A stretch of DNA of 64,000 bases from Qipengyuania marincola (GCF_029688625.1 NZ_JARULC010000001.1:124001-188000), one strand, 5' to 3'; shown: positions 17,389 to 27,299, numbered from the stretch's first letter. The notes: a model not told the origin generated them from the sequence alone. A program made the numbers and translations.

Positions 17389-18342
17389 CTACCGGCTGTT
17401 ACCTGCGCCGCAATCGGGTGCCTCGCTGAGAGCCCGGACGAGCGTCTGGCGGTGCATGCTCCCCGCGCGCGCCGGGGCCAGAGCATAGATCTCCTGCAAC
17501 AGCATCCAGTCGCACTCCGACATTCCGCGAGGTTTCCTGTCGGCAGGCGCATCGAAAAGCGCAAGAATGCTGGCAGAATCTCTCGCTACGTCACGCGGGT
17601 AGATTTCGGCCAGTGCGTGCAGTGCAATCAGGTCTGCCACGAGATCGACCTCGTAGCCTGCCGCCAGATCGCGATCGACAATGATCATGGCCGCTTCAAT
17701 CGCTCGTGTGCCATCGGTCTGGACGCGACTGGAGAATTGGCCGGTGGTTATCGGCGCGTCGTCCTTGTTGGGCAGCATTCCACTCCAGCTGACACTGTCC
17801 ATCGTGACGCTGGCGGGTTGTTGACCGATCGCCTGACGCCCCATGCGATCGCGCCAGCCGGTCCGGTACCACGCCCGGACTGGCGCAGATTCGCCAAACA
17901 GAACCTCCTCATAGAACCCCGGCACTTCGGCAAAGGAGCGCGGCCGACGGCTGCGTGTCGCATCGACCAGCCGGACGGCATCGAAGGAGAATGCGATATT
18001 CACATTGGTCGTACACGACGAACTGTCCTCGATTTCGAGATCCAGCTTTCTCGCATGAGCGCTGATCCGGTCCATCACCATCGTGCGGGCCGGCTCCTCG
18101 ATGCCGATAACAGAGACGCACAGCGAATTCCGCCAGCGCGCGATGGGCCGATCACCGCGAATGGCACCGCTGGTGCGAACGGCAGACCGCGCTTCCTTTC
18201 GGGCTGCTTCGTCATTCCCCCGTTCGCCTTCGACCACGATCGGATCGTTCGCGGGGTCTGGTTGGCTTGCTGCAATCGAGGTCGAACTCGCAGCTGCCAG
18301 CACCGCGATGCAGCGGAGGGCTTCCTTGTTCCATCCGGTCAT
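17389..18342 (-). CDS. Exported protein of unknown function
   Basis: This 317-residue protein has an N-terminal signal peptide (about residues 5-25, ending SIAAS) and the mature start PDPANDPIVVEGER, a style common in sphingomonad secreted proteins. Cysteines at SLCVSVIG, SSSCTTN, SECDW and PDCGAG may form disulphides. ATG 18342 has GGAG eight bases upstream. It lies 114 bases upstream of the lipoprotein gene on the same strand, so the two may form a pair. I do not recognise the family. Confidence 0.65.
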   Translation of the reverse strand: MTGWNKEALRCIAVLAAASSTSIAASQPDPANDPIVVEGERGNDEAARKEARSAVRTSGAIRGDRPIARWRNSLCVSVIGIEEPARTMVMDRISAHARKLDLEIEDSSSCTTNVNIAFSFDAVRLVDATRSRRPRSFAEVPGFYEEVLFGESAPVRAWYRTGWRDRMGRQAIGQQPASVTMDSVSWSGMLPNKDDAPITTGQFSSRVQTDGTRAIEAAMIIVDRDLAAGYEVDLVADLIALHALAEIYPRDVARDSASILALFDAPADRKPRGMSECDWMLLQEIYALAPARAGSMHRQTLVRALSEAPDCGAGNSR

Positions 18343-18672
18343 TTCATCACTCCAGCGAGCCACGAAACGGCTTCGTACAGCATATTTGCCAATCGGCGTA
18401 GGCCTCTGGCTTGGACCGGTCAGGAGCGGCGGCACCGCAGCTCCCCTCTTCAAATGACCACCCGGCGTCTATCGTTCGTCTATCCCCGGGGGCGCCGCTT
18501 GTCCCCGGGGGGCGCCGCCTGCCCGAACGGGCTAAGCCGAGAGGTGGGTTTCGCGCAGCGCAGGTCAGGACTTCAGAAACCGGTGGTTTGAGAAGGCCCT
18601 GACCGCACCAGGCGAAACCCAATATGCTCAGTGCCGGGAACGCGGGGTCCCGGCGGCTATGAGACTCCTACG
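18343..18672. other. 330-base intergenic region with a tandem repeat and a hairpin
   Basis: No convincing gene is seen here. It holds two adjacent near-identical 19-base units at 18484-18502 and 18503-18521 (each CCCCGGGG plus GGCGCCGC), and a perfect 7-bp inverted repeat GCCGGGA / TCCCGGC (18633-18639 and 18648-18654), about 20 bases past the autotransporter stop. The hairpin may help end that transcript, but no T-run follows. The promoter of the exported-protein gene at 18342 must also lie here. Confidence 0.5.
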
Positions 18673-21600
18673 TCAGAATTCGCCGGCGACGCCGATGGTG
18701 GCACCTGTGTTCTGGCCGCCCGAATGGCTCACACTGGCCATTACAGCGAAGGGGACGTCGGTCTTCAGGCGATGGGTTAGGCCAAGGCTGAAAGCGTATT
18801 CGCCTCTGAAAGTCGCGCCCTTGCCCATATAGCTGGTCCGTCCGCCTTCCGAAGGCATCGGTGCGTCCGCTTGGGCCATCGCCGCAGCGATCCCGGCCCG
18901 CGACTGCTCGCTCAGCTCTTCGATGCGGAAGTTCGCTTCGAGGAGGCCCCGTTCGAGCAAATCGACCCGGTTCGTGACGACGCCTAGTTGCGTATTGATC
19001 AGGCTCGTTTGCGCCGCCAGCGTTTGCACCTGTTCCGCCACACGAGCGACGCTGGCAGCCGAGGCAAAATTACCACGGCCCAGTGTCCCATTGGCGTCTA
19101 TTGTGACAGCATCGACCGGCCCCACCTGTACCAAAGTCGACGATGCGATATCGGCGATGACGACGGCGGTTCCGGACGATCCAAGCATCACCTGGTTTGC
19201 GGCTGTTGTCACCGCCCCGGCACCGACGGCCGTGGAATTCGCAAAGGCTGCGCTGGATCCGGTGCCGATGGCCGTGGCGTTTCCTCCCGATGCAGAGCTC
19301 GCTGTGCCTACCGCGGCGGCGTTCGCACCGCTGGCGGAAGTCTGATAGCCGAGCGCCATCGCACCGCCACCGGTCGCCTGGGCATCGCTTCCCAGCGCAA
19401 TCGCTTCGTTACCGGTCGCAATGGCAGCCGGGCCCGTCGCATTAACCTCGATATAAGCCAGTTCAGCAGCCCCGGCAGCGACGCTCGTTTCGAGCGCGCC
19501 TATGCGTCCCGTATTGTCGGAGATCGCGGCGGTGTTGGCCGCGATGGCCACGGTGTTGTCGGCAATGGCGCTCGTGTTCGTCGCTATTTGCGCCGTATTG
19601 GTCGCAATCTGCGCCGTGTTGGCAGTTGCTTGCGTATTTGCAGCATCAGCCAGCGCAAAGGCGGCATCGGCGCGCTCCTGTGCGGCCACTGCCGAACCGC
19701 CAGCACTTGCGATGGCAGTGTTGACCTGTCCTACGGTTGCGGCGTCGCTATCGGCGATGCCGTCGGCGATATTGACCAGGCGCCGTTCATTTCCGGCGCT
19801 GCCGAAGGACGCGGTCATGGCTTCGGTGGCGACCGAACCGCTGCCGAGGGCCAGCGAATTGACCGCCTCTGCACCTGTCGAAGCATCGGCGCCAAGCGCG
19901 ACTGCGCCTTCGGCCAGCGACACGGCCCCGGTCCCGTCGAAGTCCGCGTCTCCCCCAATCGCTATGGAGCCTACGCCACCGGCGTTTGCGGCGACACCGC
20001 CGGCAAAGCCAAGCGCATTGGACGAGGCGACCAATCCGATCGCGACGCCCGCGGTATCGGTGACGTGGCTACCGGTACCGATCGCGACGCCTCCGGTTCC
20101 GCCGTCTGTCGTTGCGGCAAAGCCCATCGCCACAGAATAATTGCTGTTGGCGCTGGAGCTGCCGCCGACCGATATGGCGGCAAAGCCATTTGCCTGTGCA
20201 CCCGCGCCGACGGCGTCGATATCGACATAAGGATTGCCTGCTGTAGCGACCCCGGCCAACGCCTCGTTGAGTTGCGCCACGTTTACTGCGTCCGTATCGG
20301 CGGTGCCGGCAGCGACATTGGTGATCTGACGTTGACCACCGAAGTCGGAGTTGCCGACTGAGACCGAATTCGCCCGGTCGGTGCGCGAATTGGCGCCCAG
20401 GGCGACCGAATTGTCGAAATAGGCACCTGCGCTAGAGCCTATGGCCGTCGTGTTGTCCGCGCTCGCGATCGCACTGCCACCAATCGCAGTCGAGATGAAT
20501 CCCGATGCCTGTGCGGCAACCCCGACGGCAACGGTGTTCACGTTGCTGGCTGCCGAGAGCGCACCGAGAGAAGTGGAATAGTCGCCGTCGGCATAGGCGA
20601 ACTCGCCGATTGCGACCGTGCCTCCGTCCACCGCGCTGCTGGCGTTGCCCAGCGCGACGCTACCGAAACCATCGGCTCTGCTATCAGGACCGATCGCAAT
20701 CGCATCTGAGCCGGTTGCTTGCGCAGGTCCACCGAAGCTGTTGATGTCGACGTAATTGCTGCCCGCGGTAGCCAATGCTGCATTCAGCTGGTCGAGGTTT
20801 ACCGCATCGGTGCCTTCCGTTGCAGCAGCGACATTGGTGATCTGGCGCTCGTTTCCGAATTGACCCACCGAGACGGTGTTTTCGCGCGAGGCATAGCTCG
20901 CAGCTCCAAGCGCTACGGAGTTGCTTGCATCTGCATAGGCTCCCGTGCCGACGGCGGTCGATGAGCCGGCGAGCGCGGCACTGTAAGCGCCTACCGCTGT
21001 CGAGAAATCATTGAAGGCAGTCGAGTAATTGCCTTGCGCCATGCTGTAAAACCCGTCTGAATAGGCACCTGTCCCCATCGCGGTAGAGCCGAAACCCGCC
21101 GCCGTCGCATAGGTGCCGAACGCCAGCGTGTCCTGTTGCTGGGCCGCCGCGCCGAAACCGAAGGCGTTCGAGCTGAAGCCATTGGCGCGCGAACCCGCAC
21201 CCACGGCCACGGCCTGGTCGCCAAGCGCTTCGGCGTTGAAACCGAGCGCCGTATTCATGAACCCGCTGCGTGCGAAGCTGCCCACGGCGGTGCCCATCTC
21301 GTCGGCCACGCTGTTGCTACCGAGTGCCAGCCCATAGGTCCCGGTGGTCAAGGAGTTGCTGCCAAGCGCGATCGATTCGAAGGCATAGGCTTGTGCGAAT
21401 TGGCCGATTGCGACCGCATACTGGTCGAGCGCATAGGAGCTCAGACCGATCGCAATGGCATAGTCGCTCGAAGCGAAGGCGTAGGACCCGAGAGAGACGC
21501 TGCCAGCGCCGCGGCTGACCGCGCCCGCGCCGATTGCCACGGATTGTACGCCGCTGGCTTCCGGCCCGACGTAGCTGACGCTCGCGCCGCTTCCGAGAAT

Positions 21601-21951
21601 GCGACCGCCGATAGCGACGGCATAGTCCGCGGCTACCGCGTCGCTGCCGACCGCAACACCGTTTTCGGCTGCATTGCTCTCGCTTCCCACCGACGTTCCG
21701 TTCGCAGCCGCAACGGACCCGGCACCAACTGCCGTTCCGCCAGAGCCGGTCACTGTCGCGGAGGTGCCGCAGGCAAGACTGGTGCCGTCGCTAGGTGACA
21801 GCGCGCCACCATCGGTATCGGCGCTGTCGGTCGCCGTATTGTCGGCGTTCGTATCAAGCAGACATTCTTGCGCCCGACCAGTCGAGGGGATGGCGGCAAG
21901 GGAAGTGCAGAGCGAGATGATACTCGCAGCAATCAGAAAACGATTCTTCAT
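18673..21951 (-). CDS. YadA-like trimeric autotransporter adhesin
   Basis: This is a 1092-residue type Vc secreted adhesin. After a signal peptide (MKNRFLIAASIISLCTSLAAI) comes a very long head of about 14-residue repeats of the form A-A-x-G-x-x-S-x-A. Three YadA neck motifs interrupt it (TDAVNLDQLNAA, TDAVNVAQLNEA and SDAATVGQVNTA). A short coiled-coil stalk with repeated TAQIATN/NTAAISDN heptads follows. The last 70 residues form the trimeric beta-barrel anchor (FRGEYAFSLGLTHRLKTD, ending VAGEF with terminal Phe). It should self-assemble in the outer membrane and mediate attachment or autoaggregation. It stands alone; no chaperone or regulator gene is adjacent. Confidence 0.93.
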   Translation of the reverse strand: MKNRFLIAASIISLCTSLAAIPSTGRAQECLLDTNADNTATDSADTDGGALSPSDGTSLACGTSATVTGSGGTAVGAGSVAAANGTSVGSESNAAENGVAVGSDAVAADYAVAIGGRILGSGASVSYVGPEASGVQSVAIGAGAVSRGAGSVSLGSYAFASSDYAIAIGLSSYALDQYAVAIGQFAQAYAFESIALGSNSLTTGTYGLALGSNSVADEMGTAVGSFARSGFMNTALGFNAEALGDQAVAVGAGSRANGFSSNAFGFGAAAQQQDTLAFGTYATAAGFGSTAMGTGAYSDGFYSMAQGNYSTAFNDFSTAVGAYSAALAGSSTAVGTGAYADASNSVALGAASYASRENTVSVGQFGNERQITNVAAATEGTDAVNLDQLNAALATAGSNYVDINSFGGPAQATGSDAIAIGPDSRADGFGSVALGNASSAVDGGTVAIGEFAYADGDYSTSLGALSAASNVNTVAVGVAAQASGFISTAIGGSAIASADNTTAIGSSAGAYFDNSVALGANSRTDRANSVSVGNSDFGGQRQITNVAAGTADTDAVNVAQLNEALAGVATAGNPYVDIDAVGAGAQANGFAAISVGGSSSANSNYSVAMGFAATTDGGTGGVAIGTGSHVTDTAGVAIGLVASSNALGFAGGVAANAGGVGSIAIGGDADFDGTGAVSLAEGAVALGADASTGAEAVNSLALGSGSVATEAMTASFGSAGNERRLVNIADGIADSDAATVGQVNTAIASAGGSAVAAQERADAAFALADAANTQATANTAQIATNTAQIATNTSAIADNTVAIAANTAAISDNTGRIGALETSVAAGAAELAYIEVNATGPAAIATGNEAIALGSDAQATGGGAMALGYQTSASGANAAAVGTASSASGGNATAIGTGSSAAFANSTAVGAGAVTTAANQVMLGSSGTAVVIADIASSTLVQVGPVDAVTIDANGTLGRGNFASAASVARVAEQVQTLAAQTSLINTQLGVVTNRVDLLERGLLEANFRIEELSEQSRAGIAAAMAQADAPMPSEGGRTSYMGKGATFRGEYAFSLGLTHRLKTDVPFAVMASVSHSGGQNTGATIGVAGEF

Positions 21952-22144
21952 GGGCTTTTGCCTTAGAGACAACGGCGCGACACTATTGTGCGCCGGCACG
22001 ACAAATTACTGTGCAATTTTGCACCTAAAAGTGTGAAAATGCGCAAAACGCTCTCCTCGCGACTGAAAATGACGGAATCTGGTATTTTTGCCGCACTGCC
22101 CCCGTCCGCTCGACAGCGACGGTAATTGCGCCTATCCCCAACAT

Positions 22145-24182
<2,038 letters not shown>

Positions 24183-24199
24183 CTCCGATAGTAGTGAAG

Positions 24200-25084
24200 C
24201 TACTGGCGCTTCTTTTTACTGACGGCTTGTACCTGATACTCAAGGCTCTTGGCTCTCGCGATGGCGCGCGCCCTTTCCTCCTCGTCCGCTGTGGTCGATG
24301 CGGCTAGGCGCGCATCAAGCAATTTCCGATAATGGCGGTGAGGGACCATTGCCTTGCCGGAGCCGACCATAAGGCCCGTGACTTCAGCAGGTCTGCCATG
24401 CCTGCGGCCTTCTTTTCGTTTCGAGTAATTGTGGCCATGGCGGTGTAGCACGCCTTTGACTTCGAAGACCAAAGCTTCAGGGACTTGTTCTCCCGATATC
24501 GTTATATCATCGACATAGAGCGACATCTTGCAATCAGCAGCGACTACCAAAGTTTGAATTTCATTCCACATGTCGAAAGCGCTGTAAAATGAAAGGATTG
24601 GGCTAGCTGGACTACCTTGCGGCAGATGTCCGTTTCGACATGTCAGGCCTGTCAAAAGGTGGGCAACATCGGGCTCACAGCGAAGATGTTGTCGGAAAAA
24701 GGCATAGACGGATTTCGCCAGGCAGTTTCCGAAATAGTCGTCGATATCGAGAAGTTTAATCGTCTTCGCTGATTTGTGGACGAATGCATTCTCGAGATAA
24801 GATTTGCCCTTCACCGGACTAAAAAGATAATCGGGAGGGGCCACTCGCTGCAGCAGGTCGCCAATCCGGCGCTGTAGCTCTTTCAAGTCGGGCCGCGGGG
24901 CTTCAATTAGACGCGTGCCACCAGATCGCTTCGGCTCCCGCCATTCGCGGTATAATTCAGGCTTTGCAGCGCGGCTGGATATGTAGGGAAGTGATCGGTT
25001 CAAGCGGGAGGCAAGCTGTCGCCTGCTCTTCAGGCGGTATAGTGCGCACTGATGTAACGGATATGGCTCAAAGGGTTTCTTCAT
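24200..25084 (-). CDS. Retron-type reverse transcriptase
   Basis: This 294-residue RT has retron hallmarks. The finger motif is RSGGTRLIEAP (53-63), the retron-specific NAxxH is present as NAFVH (99-103), motif A is LLDIDDYF (D113, D115), motif B LPQGSPASP (154-162), the catalytic box YVDD (190-193), and the retron-specific VTG is at 235-237. There is no maturase, endonuclease or variable-repeat pair, which argues against a group II intron or DGR. ATG 25084 overlaps the end of the XRE gene by 17 bases, so translation is probably coupled. The gene and its neighbours are visibly less GC-rich than the flanks, as expected for a transferred defence cassette. It should copy a structured RNA (candidate at 25600-25808) into msDNA. 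Confidence 0.9.
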   Translation of the reverse strand: MKKPFEPYPLHQCALYRLKSRRQLASRLNRSLPYISSRAAKPELYREWREPKRSGGTRLIEAPRPDLKELQRRIGDLLQRVAPPDYLFSPVKGKSYLENAFVHKSAKTIKLLDIDDYFGNCLAKSVYAFFRQHLRCEPDVAHLLTGLTCRNGHLPQGSPASPILSFYSAFDMWNEIQTLVVAADCKMSLYVDDITISGEQVPEALVFEVKGVLHRHGHNYSKRKEGRRHGRPAEVTGLMVGSGKAMVPHRHYRKLLDARLAASTTADEEERARAIARAKSLEYQVQAVSKKKRQ

Positions 25085-25364
25085 CGATTCTTGTAAGAGC
25101 GAGCAAGATCTTTCGGCCAAATTTTTGCCTTGCCTCCAAGTCCGCGGAGCTCTCATTCGCCGAAAGGTTCTCCGCGAAAAAAAGCAAAGATGATGTGGGA
25201 ACCCCAATTTCGCCCGCTATCGCGCGCAATATCTTCTGGCTTGGCTCTCGCGCACCCGATTCGATCTGAGAGAGATAACCGTTGGTGACGCCAATGCTCG
25301 CTGCCAACTCCTTCTGGCTAATACCTAAAAAACTTCGTGCAATTCTAATTGCTTCGCCCAGCAT
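25068..25364 (-). CDS. XRE-family helix-turn-helix protein of the retron cassette
   Basis: This 98-residue protein has a Cro/CI-type HTH at about residues 5-60 (ISQKELAASIGVTNGYLSQIESG), where the recognition helix is NGYLSQIES. The C-terminal 35 residues are polar (ENLSANESSADLEARQ). Its 3' end overlaps the RT start. Some retrons (called type VI in the retron classification, as I recall) carry a small HTH protein as the accessory gene. It could repress the operon, act as the effector, or be an antitoxin-like sensor of msDNA; the sequence cannot decide. It starts 41 bases after the end of a 58-residue gene on the same strand. Confidence 0.85.
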   Translation of the reverse strand: MLGEAIRIARSFLGISQKELAASIGVTNGYLSQIESGAREPSQKILRAIAGEIGVPTSSLLFFAENLSANESSADLEARQKFGRKILLALTRIDEETL

Positions 25365-25405
25365 TCTTCCGACCTTAGGTTTCCAAGGTGTGTGAAAGTG
25401 GAGAT

Positions 25406-25582
25406 CTAGCTTCCGTCGCCGAAATTCCGTTCAACCCAACGCGCAATGCGAAAGATTGCCGGTGCAACTGTGAATACCAGTCGCAGCAGGGTGGGAGACT
25501 TCAAACAGCGAGCCGTAGCCCTCCTCAGTCTTTTTTCCCACCTCTTCAACCTCCGTCGAAACCGGTCACGTTCCTTATCCAT
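25406..25582 (-). CDS. Small, strongly basic protein at the head of the retron operon
   Basis: This 58-residue protein has 18 Lys/Arg. Residues 1-28 are a very basic helix (DKERDRFRRRLKRWEKRLRR); residues 30-51 are a hydrophobic helix interrupted by two arginines (TLLRLVFTVAPAIFRIARWV), then a short tail. ATG 25582 has a good AAGGGA site seven bases away. It is in the same direction as the XRE and RT genes, 41 bases ahead. I do not recognise a family. An amphipathic membrane-active peptide or an RNA-binding peptide would both fit. The coding status rests on the ribosome site, position and composition only. Confidence 0.55.
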   Translation of the reverse strand: MDKERDRFRRRLKRWEKRLRRATARCLKSPTLLRLVFTVAPAIFRIARWVERNFGDGS

Positions 25583-25599
25583 GATAAGTTCCCTTCTGC

Positions 25600-25808
25600 A
25601 GACCACGACGGAATTGCCGTGGGGTCGCCACCTGCAGTGGGATTGGGGGTCTCGACTTTACTCTCAACACCACACGCGACAGGTCGCCGTCGCGTGTGCT
25701 CTCTCCGTCTGGGGTCCGCCCCTTAGCCGGGAAAGTGGTAGAGAACCTTGCGGTCCTCCGCGCGCCTAGTGGCGCTAAGATAAGCGACTCATTCTCCTTT
25801 CAGTGACT
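25600..25808 (-). ncRNA. Candidate retron msr-msd RNA (hairpin-rich leader)
   Basis: Between a possible promoter (25815-25842) and the first gene of the cassette the minus strand is packed with hairpins and no gene. In order they are: TTAGC (25778-25774), stem GCGCC/GGCGC with a 4-base loop (25762-25775), stem GCGG/CCGC (25750-25761), a perfect 10-bp stem CACACGCGAC/GTCGCGTGTG with an 8-base loop (25671-25698), and ACGG/CCGT (25608-25620). Short msr-like stems followed by a longer msd-like stem is the retron RNA order. I could not find a convincing long a1/a2 end pairing, so the ends are uncertain. Confidence 0.42.
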
Positions 25809-25814
25809 GTCCTC

Positions 25815-25842
25815 AAAATAGCAGTCGCCTGATCGGGCGCAA
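25815..25842 (-). promoter_or_regulatory. Possible sigma70-type promoter of the retron cassette
   Basis: On the minus strand TTGCGC (25842-25837), a 16-base spacer and TATTTT (25820-25815) precede the hairpin-rich region, placing a transcription start near 25808. The match is moderate. Confidence 0.35.
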
Positions 25843-25910
25843 GAGCAAAATTGGCTCTATGTAAAACTTTTTTACTAAGAGCTTGGGTCCGGGGACAGTG
25901 TAACGAACCG

Positions 25911-26552
25911 CTAACCCGCCGGAACCAGCTTCTCTACCAGCGCCCTGAGTTCGCTCGGCGTGGTGTGGCCGGCGACGATCTCGTGATAGCCTATGCCCGC
26001 CTTGCGCAGCGCTTCCTTCTTCACCGCATCGCGCGCGGCGGCGCAATTGCCTGCGTGGTGGCCCGAGCCCTGGTATTCCAGCGCGTGGACCACGTGGGCG
26101 CGGTCGTCCATCAGGGCGAAGTCGACGCGCTTTGAATTGACGGCGAAATAGGCGCCCTCGTCTGGGCTGGTCAGGAATTCGCCGAGCGAAACCTGCGCCA
26201 TCACCTGCCATTTCGGGTTCATGGCGATCACCGCCTTGTCGAGCGCCTCGAACACCTTCGCCTCCGACCGGTTCAGCAGCGACCGCGATGTGAAGTCCGA
26301 CCGCGCGACGAGCTTCAATTGCTCCGCGGCAAAATCGGCGCGGCTGGCCTCTGGCTCCTTCACCGGGCGCAGCGCCGGCTTGGCTTTGCCACCGCTGCGC
26401 TTCGCCGCATTGCGCCCGCGCCAGTAGGCCTTGCGCTTCTCCGCATCGGCTTTCGCCGTTACGCGCTCGAAGTATACGCCGATCACCGCGCCGAGGAATA
26501 GCACGATGAGCAGGACAAGCGGGCGGTCGAGCAAGTAATTCACCGTTTCCAT
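25911..26552 (-). CDS. Membrane-anchored DUF2726 protein (nuclease-like fold)
   Basis: This 213-residue protein has an N-terminal membrane helix (VLLIVLFLGAVIGVYF, residues 13-28), a basic linker, and a DUF2726 domain. DUF2726 belongs to the PD-(D/E)XK nuclease-like group as far as I know. The possible catalytic elements are D in RVDFALMD and E-x-Q in ALEYQGSGHH. The GC-rich codon use is like the chromosome, unlike the retron genes just downstream. The role is unknown; RNA or DNA processing at the membrane is possible. It is followed by a 100-base stretch with AT-rich inverted repeats before the retron promoter candidate. Confidence 0.8.
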   Translation of the reverse strand: METVNYLLDRPLVLLIVLFLGAVIGVYFERVTAKADAEKRKAYWRGRNAAKRSGGKAKPALRPVKEPEASRADFAAEQLKLVARSDFTSRSLLNRSEAKVFEALDKAVIAMNPKWQVMAQVSLGEFLTSPDEGAYFAVNSKRVDFALMDDRAHVVHALEYQGSGHHAGNCAAARDAVKKEALRKAGIGYHEIVAGHTTPSELRALVEKLVPAG

Positions 26553-26677
26553 AGCGGGAATTCTAATTCGGAAATTCCTAAAGAATAATGTCGGTCACTT
26601 AAGTGTCGCTGTTCACGAGTCCCAACTTCAGGTTCGCGCCTGTTCAGCCTTTCCTACTCCGCCCGAACCTGTTGTCT

Positions 26678-26782
26678 TGCGGTCCATGTCCGCGCTCCGC
26701 CCCTTGCCGAAGCCTGTCCCCGAGTGCCCGCACACCCCCGCGAACTTTTTTGCCCCTGGACAGTGGTCCATGCGGTCCATGT
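26678..26782. repeat. Repeated 12-base word in the 276-base gap upstream of the DUF2726 gene
   Basis: TGCGGTCCATGT occurs perfectly at 26678-26689 and 26771-26782, with a partial copy (GTGGTCCATG) at 26763-26772. The gap between the DUF2726 gene and yaiI holds no convincing gene. The spacing suggests binding sites for a regulator, but there is no other support. Confidence 0.4.
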
Positions 26783-26828
26783 GATGGGACTGGCAGGAGG
26801 CAAGTCCTGCAATTGTCCTACACGCCGC

Positions 26829-27299
26829 TCAGGCCCTTGCGAGCTTCACCAGCACCCGGTCCAGCGCCTGCAGGAAGTTGGACCGGTCCGCCTTGCCGAA
26901 CGGCGGCGGGCCGCCTCCGGCTGCGCCGAGGGGGCCGTCCATTCCGGCGCGAAGGTCTTCCATGATCGCGCGGGTGGCGATGGCGCTGCCGATGCTGGCG
27001 GCGTCGAAGGGCTTGCCGTCGTGGCGCAGCACGGTGGCGCCCGCCTTGAGGCAGCGTTCGGCCAGCAGGATGTCGGCGGTGATCACCACGGTGCCTGGGG
27101 ATGCGTTCTCCGCGATCCAGTCGTCGGCGGCATCGAAGCCGTCGGAGACCACTACGCGCTTCACCCGCTCGCTCACCGGCACGCGGAAGGGGCTGTTGCT
27201 GACCACGCGGACAGGGGCCCTGTGACGCTCCGCCACGCGATAGACCTCCTCCTTCACCGGGCAGGCATCGGCATCGACCAGGATCATGGGCGCAGGCAT
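26829..27299 (-). CDS. yaiI: YaiI/YqxD family protein (DUF188, PIN/NYN-like)
   Basis: This 156-residue conserved bacterial protein has family motifs ILVDADACPVKEEVYRVA near the start, VVSDGFDAADDWIA, TVVITADILLAERCL and a glycine-rich region GPLGAAGGGPPPFGKADRSNF. The acidic residues match the NYN/PIN-like nuclease fold to which DUF188 has been related, but no activity is established. The start could be ATG 27299 or ATG 27287. Confidence 0.92.
   Translation of the reverse strand: MPAPMILVDADACPVKEEVYRVAERHRAPVRVVSNSPFRVPVSERVKRVVVSDGFDAADDWIAENASPGTVVITADILLAERCLKAGATVLRHDGKPFDAASIGSAIATRAIMEDLRAGMDGPLGAAGGGPPPFGKADRSNFLQALDRVLVKLARA

Noticed and set aside
18347-18622. 91-residue open frame on the minus strand in the intergenic region
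   Set aside because: It spans the tandem repeat, overlaps the start of the exported-protein gene and has no signal, ribosome site or domain.
24200-25084. The reverse transcriptase as a group II intron or diversity-generating element
   Set aside because: It is short, has no maturase or endonuclease part, no template/variable repeat pair is seen, and it carries the retron NAxxH and VTG motifs.
25840-25880. AT-rich inverted repeats (AGAGC...GCTCT and GTAAAA...TTTTAC) as a certain terminator
   Set aside because: The stems are short and the T-run is inside the second stem; a weak terminator for the DUF2726 gene is possible but not supported well enough to list.
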